This document shows, in pieces, positions 36,538 to 50,100 of a DNA stretch of 64,000 bases. Under the pieces are notes generated by a model. It was given only the letters and a program-made list of their open reading frames with translations. It did not search any database and was not told where the DNA came from. The DNA lies in NCBI GenBank assembly GCA_003427395.1, contig BFEA01000583.1, positions 277,806 through 341,805 of the forward strand, given 5' to 3'. Source of the DNA: Chara braunii (Eukaryota > Streptophyta > Charophyceae > Charales > Characeae). The translations under genes and the position numbers were made by a program. Positions within the stretch are counted from its first letter, which is position 1. Each line of letters begins with the position of its first letter.

Positions 36538-39500
36538 TGGTGAGCTGGTGAGAAAGGAGAGGAGGATGGGGTATGGGAGGGGAAGAGGATGGGAGTGGTA
36601 AGGAGGGGGGAAACAGACACACACACACACACTCCATCCCTTTATGGATTATGAAATATATGTACATATCTGTTTTTTTCGCCTTTGCGCTCTGATATTC
36701 ATGTGACGATATATTGTCAAACAGAACTGCCCGGTAAACCGTCGGCAGAGGGGGAGAAGAGGACAGCATATATATGTATATGCAAGTGTGCGGCTTCGGC
36801 TGCAGACGGGTGTGTGGGCACTTGACGCTGAACCACACAAACGTGGCCAACCATGCATTTATTACTATCTTGCCTATTTCTATTTTTTAATGGATGGTTG
36901 ATGATGATTCATGGAGGGAGTGAGAGAGAGAATCTGGGGTGCCTTAAACACACACACACACACAGGTGCGTTCATGCTGGAGGAGTCTTCTGTCTTAGGT
37001 GTCTCTTATCTTCTTCCTCCTCTTTGGCAGTGACGCGAGTGTGTAGTTTGAGATGAATGTTGGGAATGCCAATGCTGTTATATTTGATTGCTTTGGTAAA
37101 TGAGCTTTTGGTTTTGTGGGCCGATGCGGAAGACTCTCCAAGTTTTTTCGGACCTTTGAGGGGGTCGGGTTGGTGCCTTCTTGCTGGAGTAGTCTTCTGT
37201 CTTAGGTAAGTTGCCTTCTGCCCTCCATTCCCTTATGGTTTGAAATAAGTGTATTTTTTGGCTGTGACAGACCTTCCTTTGTTTCGTGGGTGTTTTGCTT
37301 GCTTGTGATGGGGTGTGAACCGACAGTCTGTAGAGTTTTCCATCTGGTGTGGGTGAGTGATAGTCTGCTTTGATTTTCGTCACAGGTACCTTGAGGGCAG
37401 TGGTTGGTGCCCACCTCAGGGTATCAGTTGTCGGGCAGTCGTTGATGCTGATCCACAGCCGGGGTTAAGGTGGAGTATCACTTACAGTGTAATCAGTTAG
37501 GGGATTCTGCAGACTGTTGAGGGTTCAGCCCCCTGATGAGTCGGTGAAACTCCGACGAAACAGTTCGCCGCAACCACTCGTTTGTTGTCCTCTTCTCCCT
37601 CTCTGCCTACAGTTTACTGGGCAGCTCTGTTTGACTATATATGTATACATATGTATTTGTGCAAGTGTGCCGCTTTGGCGGCAGACGGTGTGTGGGCACT
37701 TGGTGCTGAACCGCACAAACGTGGCCAACCTTGCATTTCTATTATATTGCCCATCTATACTTTTTCGTTATGGATGGCTTGTGATGATTTGTGAAGGGAA
37801 TGAGAGAGAGAATCTGGGGTCTTTTAAAACAACACACATTCCGGTCTTGCTAGCTCTCTGTCTTGGCAGATTTGAGCAGCGAGGATCGGGCTCGTACTAG
37901 CGAGCTATTCTGTCTTTTTGTGGTTGGATACGTCTTGTTGGTTTTGTTGATTATACACGGCCTAATTCTTTGCCCTGCTTTAGAGCATGGGCTGTTTGGA
38001 TGTTTACGGGTTGAGTTCTCTTTGGGGGGAATGTATGTTTTGTGGGCCGGCGTGGAAGGCTTTCCCAGTTTTTTCGGACCCTTAGCAGGGAGGGTCGGTG
38101 CGTTCTTGCTGGAGGAGTCTTCTGTCTTTGGTGTCTCTTATCTTCTTCCTCCTCTTTGGCAGTGACACGAGTGTGTAGTTTGAGATGAATGTCGGGAATG
38201 CCAATGCTGTTATATTTGATGTTTTTGGTAAATGAGTTTTTGGTTTTTGTGGGCAATGCGGAAGGCTCTCCAAGTTTTTTTTGGGTCGGTGCCTTCTTGC
38301 TGGAGTAGTCTGCCCTCCATCCCTTTATGGTTTGAAATATATTCAGCCTCCTGATGAGTCGGTGAAACTCCGACGAAACAGTTTGTCACAGCCCCTCGTT
38401 TGTTGTCCTCTTCTCCCTCTCTGCCTACGGTTTACTGGGCAGTTCTATTTGACGATATATATGTGCAAGTGTGCCAAAGCACAGACGGGTGTGTGGGCAC
38501 TTGGCGCAGAACCACACCTGCTGGTTCTGAGTGTTACAGGACACTGGACCCAGTTTCCAGCAGGTGCCTGAGGGTTTGACTGTATGAGTACTGTTTCCAG
38601 GTTATGTTTTCACAGCATTCATACAGTCAACACCTGCTGAAAAGTGGGACCAGCATCCCATAACACTCAGAACCAAATTTTGCTGTGCAATCCTGCTAGC
38701 AACCCTGCCCCCGCAAAATTATGCTTTTCCGTCCAGTCGTTGTCCTGCCATCTTGATCCGCTACCTGTTTGTCTCCGTACCATTGGATGTCCACCATTGC
38801 CAGCTGATGAGGCGGGAAGGGGTCCGGGAAGCCTGAGGGTTTGACTGTATGAGTGCTGTGAAAACATAACCTGGAAACAGTACACCTTGAATGGATGACA
38901 CCACCTCGGTCCCCACCTCTGCCACCCTGCCCCGTAAATTTATGCTTTTCCGTCCACTCATAGTCCTGCCACCTTCATCCGCTGCCTGTTTGTCGTTTGG
39001 TTGTCATCTGCTTACTCTGCTCCGTACCATTGCATGTCCACCATTGCCAGCTGATGAGGCGGGAAGGGGTCTGGGAAGTCTGAGGGTGGACGCAGCGGGA
39101 CCCCCTGGTCCACCTTGGTCCATTCTTTGAAGCAGATGCAGTAGTCCCTTCTGAAATCATCCCGTTCCTGCCCCTGCGTTTGTCCTCCCTCCCATCGAAT
39201 GTGCACGATCCAGCCCCCTTTTTCGCTACCCAGCCAGTCCCCTGAGAATTGGTTGATTGCGGTGTCATGTCTTTTTTTAGGTGGTACAAGTCTAATTGGC
39301 TTTTAACTTTTTGCCACCGCGTGAGGAGTTCTTGATTGATAAACTGTCTGATCATTTCTGTCACTTCCTCCCCATCTACTCGAACCCCTTCAATGGAATG
39401 TATACATCGTTTTCTCCAGAGTGCCCAGATGATGGCTCTCCTTCCTATCTTAAACATAATGTTCTCGAAGTCGCTGTCCATGGGAGAGGTCCATGCCTCG

Positions 39501-42417
39501 CAGAGCAGCGCTCTCCAGTCCCATGGCCAGGTGGATCCGGTATCTAAAAGGTTCCATATCCTATCCCACCATCGCCATGTTAGCACTGCCCCTGGGCACT
39601 GTAGGAAGATATGTTCTATGGTTTCCGGAATCTTACGAGAAGGGAAGGCGGTGTGACAGGATTTACACCATGGCAGCGCCAAGCCCTTCTGTTCTAGGTA
39701 CGTGCTGTCCACCAACCAGTTGTTAGTGGGGAGACAGCGATGCTCTATCTGCCATTGTAGTGAGGCGAACTTTGCTGGTTTGGGTCTGGTGGTTGTAAAC
39801 CATCGGATAGGGTGAAGAGTGTCATTCCCCACATTCAGATGAGCCTGCCAGCCGGCCCTCACTATCTCTCTCAGGTTTACCTTTGGTCGCAACAGCCGGT
39901 ATGTGTCCTTCACAGTCAAGCTAAACAGCTGTTTATCTGAAGCGCCCGGCGTCCTCCAGTGCCACTCCCCCGGGTCGAAAGGGAGCTCTGCAAGAGGGGT
40001 CTCTGGGTGAAACGCAACACATACATCCTTCTGCCTCATCACCCGGATTTTGTACAACTCCTCATTCTTCCACCACCTCACCGCCTTCGCGGTGTATCTA
40101 GAGAGGACGTTATCCTTCCCCCTGTGGAGGAGGCTGACCAAAGTGCAATGACTTGCTGTTTTCTGGTCGCCTGTAGCCTCTCTCTGTCGAGGCTGTACTA
40201 TAGGTAGGACAGATTCACAATTTTGTTTGGCTGAGGGCTAACCGAGAGACCTACCTGTGAGGGAAATTCGTGAGGGACATATCTGCAAATCCGGGGAAAA
40301 ATACAGGCCCGGTACTACAGCCACCCTAACTGCACATAGCAGGCCCGGGCTACCCTAGGACAGACAGGCCCTAAGGGCCTATTCTGATAGACGGTCCTAT
40401 AGCCTATAGCTGGGTCCGGTAGAGGCCGAGAGGCCGAAACAGAAACGGTACTGGTCGGTCAGTCAGTCCGGTCTAGGTCGAGTCTAGGCTAGTTGTAGTC
40501 TATAGATAGATTGGGCACATCGGTTCAGGGCTTTTTGGCAGTTGGTACCGAGTACATCGCTGCTGTGCTACGCGTGAACCGGAGGTGGTAATGACTGAGC
40601 GTGGAAGGAGACGGGCATAGCCAGACCTTCCGAGTGCAGGCCATAGCTGGGACCTGCGCTGTACTCTGCCAACACGCAGGGGCTGACAGAGGTCTGGGTT
40701 ATCGAGGTCTGCTGGAGGCGAGAGAGATTGGTGCCCTGCTGGACCCTCCTCCGGAGTGGGGTCCCAGGGGGTTTGCGCTGCAGCCGTAGCTGCAGTTTCT
40801 TCTTCTCAGAGGCCATCTTGTCAGGGTTTGGTGGTGCTGCTGCAGACTTCCACCCGGGAAGTCTTCCGACACCTCGTCATCATCAGATACTGTGGCGCTG
40901 GTCTTCTTCTTCATCCTCTGAGTGGCGCTTGGCCTCAGAGGCCTGATTCAGAGTGGCGCTGCCCTCAGGAGGCTGTATTTGGGTGTTGCTTGATGTTTCA
41001 GGGGCTCAGGGGTGTTACAGGTGTTAATCAGGGTTGGGGAGTGAAGCGCTGCTCATTTCTGAGCAGCGCACTGTAGTACTGAAGTTATCCTGACAATTCG
41101 AGACTCTGAGTTTAATAAACAGTGTGATACTGTGTTTGGACTATCATCATTTCATTGTTCTCTGGATGTGATCTGCTCGGCTTTTCTCTATGACTGGTTG
41201 TGAGGATTGAGTGGAGTGAATTGCACTTTCAGTGTACCCTGTCATATCGCATGGTCAAGTCTTCCGCTGTGTTTATCTCTCCCTGTGCGGTGTGATACTC
41301 CTATCCTCTCCCCTTCCTTCTGTGTATGTATGGGCATACCTGGAAGTCTATGTGAGTGAGTGTTGGCCTACAGGCAACGAACAACCAGAATCATAACAAA
41401 AGACTCCTCGGCCCTTACCTCCACCACGTTGCCCACACTCTCAGTGTCTCCCGGGGCTGCCACCCAGTCCCCTTCTACCAATCACGGTCCCTTGCGATAA
41501 ATGCGTACCCAGTCGAGAGGGACTGCAAAAATCAATTCTTCCAGGTTCCGCTCAACATCGTGGCAGTACATCATTGGGGCCCTCAATTGCAGTGCTGTCT
41601 GCCAATTTGTGTTCTCTGGGTCCCATATATCCTTGATTCTAACTATGCCCTTCCTGACCCAGCTATTCCATGGGGAGTCCGAGCTGCGATGTACCCTCCC
41701 ATTTCTATCGGTGATGTTTCTATTGCCAAAGAGGGGTTGTCGCATCACCTTTTCCCATGTGGTTGGCGGGTTTTGTCTGGCAACGGTAGCTGGCGCCAGG
41801 CTTTAAGAACCCGGGGCCAGACAATCTAATATTTATCAAAGATTAAACGGAGTTGTCAAGGTGGAAATAACTCATTGAAGTCATTAGACCAATCCATGTA
41901 ACAGCTTTCATGGAGAGGAGACGAAAGGCTTTGGAACAATGGCAGGAATGAACACTCAATTGTCCTCAACCCCACATCCCAGATGACGCGCTCACGAAAA
42001 TGAGAATTCGTTCTTGGATACCAGAGTAGAGCTGCATATTTGGTAACAATAAGATGGCCCAATCACTCACAAAAGAGCCTGTCAACGAGCCTAACTACCG
42101 TCTTCCCCTGAACACAATGCACCCTGAAGATGGCGGTACCGAACCTGAAAGATGGCTTGTATACATTTATTTTCAGGGTGCGTTATGTTCGGGGGAAGAT
42201 GGTAGGGTCCATACTTGCTGGAACCAGACTGCATTTCATTTTCCAAGAGGATATAATAGAGGTGCTCTGTCCTTCGGGACATCCGTCACAATTGGATCCA
42301 TACAGAGAAGATAAGCATGGCCCCTGGGCAAGGATGACACACATGAATCGAGAAATGGTCCAAAAAAGAAAAAAAGAAAAAAAGAATACAGGTGTTCTTG
42401 AGAAATATGGTGTGTGA

Positions 42418-42459
<42 letters not shown>

Positions 42460-45400
42460 ACCTGCTATCGGGTGAACCATGCGTCCAATTGACAAGGATA
42501 AGAAGAACAGGTTACTGTGACTAATTTCTCCCTCTCCCCCTCCCACCCTGCCTCTCTCTCTCTCTGTCTTCAGGTTTCTCTTCCTCTACGTCTTTTCTCT
42601 GTTTATCTATGTTTGCCTCTCTTTCAATTCTCTCCTATCGTCCAATCTCTCCAGAACTGCTGTCATCCAGTGTGATTACAAACGCTGCCAACAAATGGCC
42701 CACTGAAGGCTGCTCTGCTCTTGGACTACATTTGGGACGGGCACATCTATAGCCACAGCTTTGAGGGCTGCACAACACCAGTAGTCGCCTCCATATCTCT
42801 GCATTATATTCCTCATGCCGGTTTTCATTCTCACTGACACTGTCATTCATCCACTGTGAACTTCTTCTGGTGGCCGATCGATCAAATGCCACGCACAACA
42901 AACGCAAGAAACAACAGAATGAGGCACAAGTAATCAGATAGTGGCACACAGAGAGAGAGAGAGAGAGAGAGATGGTTCTTTTGTCTCTTCCAAGTTGAAT
43001 AAATAGAAGGTAACTAAAATACAGTCAATTATCTACCCAAAATGAAATAAGACATTCAATTATCTACTCAAAATGAAATAAAGTCTTGTGACCTATGATG
43101 GATATAAATATGGTTAACCTGATTAACATATCCAAAGCATAGTGGTGCACACAGCCTTCAAAGTGTACTCGTTTGCTTTGCCAATTGTTAGAAATCAGGG
43201 AGCCAGGCTCCCTGATTCCACGTTTGAGATTTGTTTGTTGGAGGCGTTGAGAGGTGAAGGAGGCTATTATTATTGGCATTCCCATACCCCGAGTCTTCTT
43301 CTTCTCATTCTTCTTCCCCTCCCTTCCTGCTTCACTCACCTGGTACTTCGTCTGTGTATGAAGCAGCTGGAAGGTTCTCCTCGGACGGTTTGAGATCAGT
43401 ATCAGAGTCAAATTGTTATTTTGCAGCATGGTCAGCTCATATCTGATCGAATTGGAGTCTTCTGCTGTGTCACACCACATCTCTGCCCCATCTTGGTGAT
43501 CGTTGGGCTTTGCATTGCCCCGGATCATCACCAGGCATTCATTCGTCACTAACGACAAATCATGCTGTCATCATGTGTGTCGATTCTTTTTTGGCAGGAT
43601 GTTTGGATGAACATCCTGATGTGGCTGGAGGACTTTGACGGCAAGATCCCTGTCCCCACAATCCTGAAGCCAAAGCCCCTGTGGACTGGAAAGCAAGTCT
43701 TCAATCTAATTATACCCAACGTTAACCTGCTCAGATTCTCTGCATGGCATCCTGATGAGGAAAAGACAGACTCTTTCTCTGTCGGCGACACCCAGGTGCG
43801 GATTGAGCAGGGGGAGCTTCTTGCTGGTACAATCTGCAAGAAAACGCTTGGAACATCAGGTGGAAGTTTGATTCATGTGATCTGGTAAGCGCCTCTTTTT
43901 GTAGACCACGCTCCAATGTAGGAGGGCCAGTCTGATGAAACAGTGCCAGGAGCCCTCTTTTACACGTACGTCCTACCTTCCGTCAACTTATTACAGTTAT
44001 TTGCTAATATTCAAACAATGTTCCCTGCCCTCTATCAAAATCGTTTCAGTGTTATTCAATAAAGAACCAGTTGAGTTCTTACATTTATGAACTTGAGTCA
44101 TGCTCATTTGCCATGAGCAAACATGAATCTCAAAAATAGGCCATTACCTTCATCAGGGCATGGTTGCTATATGTTGCCTTGTCTTTTCTCTGTCTCATCT
44201 ATCAGGATAATTAGTTGGAACTTCTCTCCATCTGATAAAGATTGCTGGAAGCTCTGGCAATTGGTGGGAGTAGGACCAACATTCAGATTATGTTGACGAG
44301 TTACCATTTGCTCTGCCCGACATGCGTAGTCTGTAACCCTCCGTTACAGATGCACTGCCTCTGGCAGTTGGCGAGAGTAGTACCATATGCTCTACCCGGT
44401 GTGTGTAGTCTGGAACTCTCCGTCCCAGATGCACTGCCCCTTTGCACAAGAAATGGAGTCATAGGTCTAGGCTTGAACCGTGGCTCCCAAAGCAAGTCAG
44501 CATGTATCAAATTGTGGCTTCACGTGCAAGGTACATGAAGTGAGGGCACTGGAAACATGCACACTGCAGATGTTTGCTTTTCTGCGGCGGTCTGGTGCAC
44601 AGACATTTGGAGTACATACGGTTTTTGGAACTTCCTTTATTTCCCCCGTCATTTTGGGGGGTTTTGAAATGAAGGGAACAGTCCTTGATATTATATACAT
44701 CCACCGTTTTGCCTTTGATTGCAATGTTGTTTGTTCATGATAAGGTGAGCATCTAATGGAATGCCAATTCTGGGTGGCATGCAAGTGTGTGGCGCAGGAC
44801 GCAATCTGCAGCAGTGCAACTCGTGTAGTGCACCTGCAAGAAATGAAAGGAGGGGGGGGCGGGCGCTCTGGGAAATGACTACGATGCACAAATGAAAATT
44901 TAAGCAAACTTCAGGGTGGCATGGTGTCCCAAAATCGTATTCACCACTACTTGGGGGATGTAGAGAAACTTCTTTTTTGTTTTTTGTTTTTGAGTTATTC
45001 GGACTTTTCTTAATCTTCTCTCTTGTTTGGCACCGGCCTTAGGTTTGGCACTCTGTGTGCATGGCAGAGTCTGCATTCTTTGCCGAATGACTGCAAAACA
45101 CTGCAAAGTAGACGTGGTGCATGAGCTCGCTTATGCTATGGTCTCCTCTGCTGGGACATCTTTCTCTCTTGTTTTGGCACCAGCCTTCAGGGCGTTGCTC
45201 TGTGCATGGCAGTCTGCGTTCTGCACCGTGCGAGTGCAAAATGTGATGTGCTCAATACAGCACAATTCATGGGCTGATTGCTGCTATGATGTCTACTCTG
45301 CGGAGGGCGCCCCAGGACAGGACTGTGATGAACAAATCAAAATTTCAGCAACTCCTGGTTGACATGGTATCCCAAAGTCCTTTTTTTTCACTTTTATTTT

Positions 45401-46578
45401 ATTTTTAAACAGAACCTTGTGGTTCTTTCTCCTTTTCCATTCTGGGGAGCATCAGTCCGGTTTCTATTCCACGGGCAAGTCAAGAGGTATTACAAATAGG
45501 ACTCACACACGCTCTTCCCCTTTACGGTAGGAAAGCCCGAGGGACGGCATTGATTACTTCACTCCGGAAGGATGTACCATCCTTCACCCCTGCCTAAGTT
45601 AGCCTGATTTCTTTTGTTTGGGATTTAAGACTTGGGAACTAATCGGATTGTGGACTCTGCCGACTTGCTTAGTAGGGGCTTGTCTGACCTGTTCCTCCCA
45701 GTTTCCTTGACTGTTTGAAACCCTTGAGTACTTGAACTGCAGACTTGACCCTTAGCAATAGGTCTTGAAAGACCCTGAATCTTCTCTGGACTAGTTGCTA
45801 GTGGCTATGGCTGTGCTTAAAACCTAACCTTCATTTTTTTTGTTTTTTTAATTACTTCGATGCCGCACTCTAAACTGTATTAAAACCCTAAACCCTAGCT
45901 ATTTTGGCTGGTCTACTGAAAACCTATTTGAAATCTCTTCCTAGGGTACGTGGTCCATATCCTAGGTTTTAATCACGTTACTCGATTGTAGTGTCGTTTT
46001 GGGAGTCATTTGTGGTGTGGGAATGGTGTTGCTTTACTGACTTGAAAAAGTGTTTATGAGGGATATTTGCATGTCTGGGCTGAGGGTTGGGGCTATTGTG
46101 TTTGGGTGTGAAAAGTTGTGGATGGGGTGGTATGGGTTGGGCACTGGGTGGTTAGAGTGATGGTAATAGGGATGGATGTGTGCGGGAAGGCTATGACGGA
46201 TATGAGGGGTTTGAGGAGGGATTAGGGTTTGTGCTTCCTTAAGTGAGCGAAGAGGTCTGAAGGGTTTGTGGTATGGCTTGCAGTCTGTTAGTAGAGGCCT
46301 TTATTGATCTGTCATCAGGGGTTGTGATGTTGGGGGGGTTGTTTGGTCTAGTTGGCGGGTGAGTTTTATTGGTCTTCTCTAAGAGGAGCTCATATGGATA
46401 TTAAACATACTTGCAGCGCACTGTGCGCTGCGCGATGTGGTGCGTTGCGCCATGCGGAATGCGGTCGGTGACACCGCATGTGCATGTGCGCGAGCGCGCA
46501 CCAGGTGCGCCGTGCGCGCAGCGCATGGAGACGCGCTACTGTGCAAGGGTGCGCGCTGTGCGCCATGGCTTTTTTTCG

Positions 46579-46655
<77 letters not shown>

Positions 46656-46656
46656 N

Positions 46657-46699
<43 letters not shown>

Positions 46700-47077
46700 C
46701 CGTGTGCTGACACTATCCGATCGAAGAAACCGCCCTTATGAACGGCCAACATGAATCCCGAAGCGGGGCATTTGTTTCATCTCTTCACATGCACAAAAGA
46801 CAAAAAATATGGCGGTGTATCTTTCCGTGTTCTAGTGGAAAATTCATTCCCATTTTGCACATACGTTGGGTGGTGGAGAGCGAAGGGCCGTTGCCCCGCT
46901 ACTTACCAAATGTGCAAAGTGAGCGTGAATCTTCCACTAGAACATGGAAAGATACACCACCATATTTTTTGTCCTTTGTGCATGTGGTGAGATGAAACAA
47001 ATGCCCCGCTTCGGGATTCACGTTGGCCGTTGATAAGGGCGGTTTCTTCGATCGGATAGTGTCAGCACACGGTTTCT

Positions 47078-47142
<65 letters not shown>

Positions 47143-50100
47143 ACTTACGTCCACTCATGCACTGTGCTCTATGGGGGGCTACTCCGGGGCGAGAATGTGG
47201 TGCACAAATGAGAATTTGAGCAATTGCGTTTGTCCCAAAGTCCTCATCACCACTATCTTGTGGATTTATGGAATCCTTTTTTGTAGGAGTTAATTCTGAC
47301 TTTCTGATATTCTCTCTTGTTTTGGCACGGCCCTTGTTACCAGATGACCGCAAAACACTGCAAACAAGCGTGGTGTTTGAGCTAACTGCTGTTAGGATGG
47401 CCACTCTTAAGGGGCTTTTCTCTCTTATTGTGACACCTGCCTTTGGTGCATCCATCGCTCTGTGTGTACTGCACTCTGCACCATATTAGTTCAAAGTAAG
47501 TACGATATGCTCCATACAGTACAGTGCATGAGCTGACTGCTGCTGTGATGTCTCCTCTGTTGGGACTGCTTGCTCTCATTGCAGGGAGGAGCATGGGCCA
47601 GATGCTGCCAGAAAATTCTTAGGTCAGACCCAGTGGTTGGTTAATTATTGGTTGTTGCAACAGGGGTTCAGCATTGGTATTGGTGACACAATCGCTGATG
47701 TGGCAACCATGGAAACTATCAATCAAACGATCGCAGCTGCCAAGGACAAAGTGAATGAGCTCATCCGCAAATATCACGATAACCAGCTTGAGGCACAACC
47801 TGGGCGTACAATGGAGGAATCTTTTGAGAACAATGTCAATCAGGTGAGTTGAGGGGGGGCACAGGAGCCATGTATACCCTTTTGCAGTATTTGCTTAAGG
47901 GGGAATGCCTGTTTCTTTGCAGAAATGCGAACGGCTCAGAAGGTTGAGAGGTTAACTATTCACACTGCTTGCTGCTGATATCACGGGCTCACACTTCTCA
48001 CACAAGACTCCATGCACGATGGAAATTCAGTTTAATTCACACGATATGAGAATGCAAATTGCAGCAGCAATTGTTTGAAAATTCAGCTGCAGACAGGGGT
48101 ACCGCTGATGGCACCCAACCCCGCACTATCCGCACCGTATCTTGCCAACTCTCCCCGGTACAAAGCGATCTCTTCGATCAGTTCAAATAGATCTCTAACC
48201 ATTGTCTCCAGTACTGATGCCAACCACACGCTAAAGAAGATGACTGCTTTTTTCTCCAGCTCAAGAACGAGAACATAGACGATTAGGGGAACCTCAAAGC
48301 TGAGCTGCTTGGCGACTCCGTTCACTGAGGCCACATCAACGCCGACATTAAGGACTACAAGAAAGCTGTGGTCTCCTACATTTCTCTACAATATCACATC
48401 GACTGCGAGGTCCATCATTGTTAATGACGTTGCAAGTGTATCTTCATGGTTACAGACTGAGACCCGTGCATACTCTGCCTCCTGAAGTAACGTGAAGGCA
48501 CACGGGGATGTCGGCAGCTGCCGGTCAACCACAACCAACATGGGCAGTCTTGTGCGTAAGAGGCACGGTAAAAGGGGAGCTGCAAGAAAATGAAAGGGGT
48601 ACCCCAAGGACAACCAAAAAACTTATAAAATTGCTTTAATATGTTGGACATCTCAAATGCTCTCTCTGTTTGCAATAGGACAAAGACTGATTTGATTCTG
48701 AATCTATTCATCTGGGTGGAATTGGGGCTGTTGTGGGGAAGATCTATAACACACATGCGTCTCAGTCTGCGACTGTAAAGTTCTCTGCAACATCATTAAC
48801 GAGACAGTCTGGCACAGTCATGCTTTTCTTCTGTGGATTTGTGCATAACGGAAGTGACAACAACAACAAAAAAAAACATGAGTGGCACATGGCCTATACT
48901 CTTAACACCCATCCTTACATTCTCTATCTCTGTTTTCGAACTGCATGCATACAGTCCTGTCCTATCTCTTCATATGCAATCAGTTGCGCAGCGCAATACG
49001 GAACACCGGTCCTTCTGTTTGTCGTTTCTGGCTCTGCTCTAGCTTGGTACTACTCCCTCTCGCCATGGTTGCAAAGTCACCGATGCTACTTTTTTTACAC
49101 AGGTGGACCTGCAATGACCCTTCTTGTCTTCCTCTGCACTCGTATGTCAGCTACCCCTAGGCTGTCAGGATATGTCAGGTACAGGACAAGTACTGTTTGT
49201 AGTCCAAGCATGGACATGCGGAAAAATACCTATCGGTCCTCTGAGGACTTTTGTTGCGTTCCAGACGTAAGTCCTCTCCCTTTTGCGTTCCAACTCTGCA
49301 GATCAGGCCCTGTATGTGGCTCAGATCATAACACGGGTACACAAGATTAGTACCCATGATGATTCACAGCATTTTAGATGAGGAGGCTATCACACACACA
49401 TGTTAAAACACAGTTCCTGCAGTCAGATGAGGATGCAGTCACACACACAGAATGCTGAAGAATGCAGTCAGATGAGGATGCAATCACTCAACAGTCCTGA
49501 ACATTTCTGAGATAGAACCAACCCAGTGGAACACCGCCAAAGCATCATACTTCGAACTGAAATCTGCAAGGTCATTGTGAAGACATGAAGGAAGACGAGT
49601 TGCGAGGTCCTATTCCACACAAAAGGGAGGTGGATAATCATATCTTTTCGAAGTGCTCAAAATCACCGCTGCAAGCCTTAGAGAGCGGAACTCTGTGTTG
49701 ATTGAAAAGCAGCTTGTTTTCATTAGCTCATCATTTTTATGAGTGTCATGGGTCCAGGTACATTTGCTCAGGTCTGGTTTGTGCATTTTGGGTTGCCCTA
49801 TGCAGGTGCTGAACAAGGCTCGTGATGAAGCAGGTAACAGTGCCCAGAAAAGTTTAGCAGAATCAAACAATGTCAAGGCAATGGTCACTGCAGGGTCGAA
49901 GGGGTCGTTCATCAACATTTCACAGATGATTGCATGTGTCGGACAGCAGAATGTAGAAGGAAAACGAATTCCGTATGGTTTCATCGACCGGACGCTGCCA
50001 CATTTCACAAAGAATGACAAAGGGCCTGAGAGTCGAGGGTTTGTAGAAAATTCATACCTTCGAGGGCTCACTCCCCAGGAATTCTTCTTTCATGCCATGG

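Larger units (their letters stand above)
36610..38515 (+). repeat. tandem, partly nested repeat units carrying hammerhead ribozymes
   Basis: Three partial head-to-tail units. The segment CTTATCTTCTTCCTCCTCTT..AATGCCAATGCTGTTATATTTGAT occurs at 37006-37084 and 38138-38219. The segment after the ribozyme (TTGTTGTCCTCTTCTCCCTC ... GTGTGTGGGCACTTG ... GAATCTGGGG) occurs at 37580-37820, in part at 38399-38507, and in part at 36778-36950. An inverted piece of it lies at 36722-36765. Tandem terminal repeats with hammerheads are known for Penelope-like elements (pLTRs) and for retrozymes. No RT or GIY-YIG coding is visible, so the unit is non-autonomous or decayed. Confidence 0.65.

Noticed and set aside
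38805-38830. Third hammerhead core (CTGATGAGGCGGGAAG)
   Set aside because: No GAAA and no paired stem II; part of a different direct repeat.
45883-45899. Interstitial telomere repeat (CCCTAAACCCTA)
   Set aside because: Only about two units; too short to be meaningful.
48083-48334. Minus-strand 83-codon hydrophobic frame in intron 10
   Set aside because: Protein-like composition but no recognisable family, and no support from neighbours.
49743-49805. ATG at 49743 as the start of a separate 1182-codon gene
   Set aside because: The segment before 49806 is intron; the TGCAG acceptor and exon 10 phase join it to RPB1.
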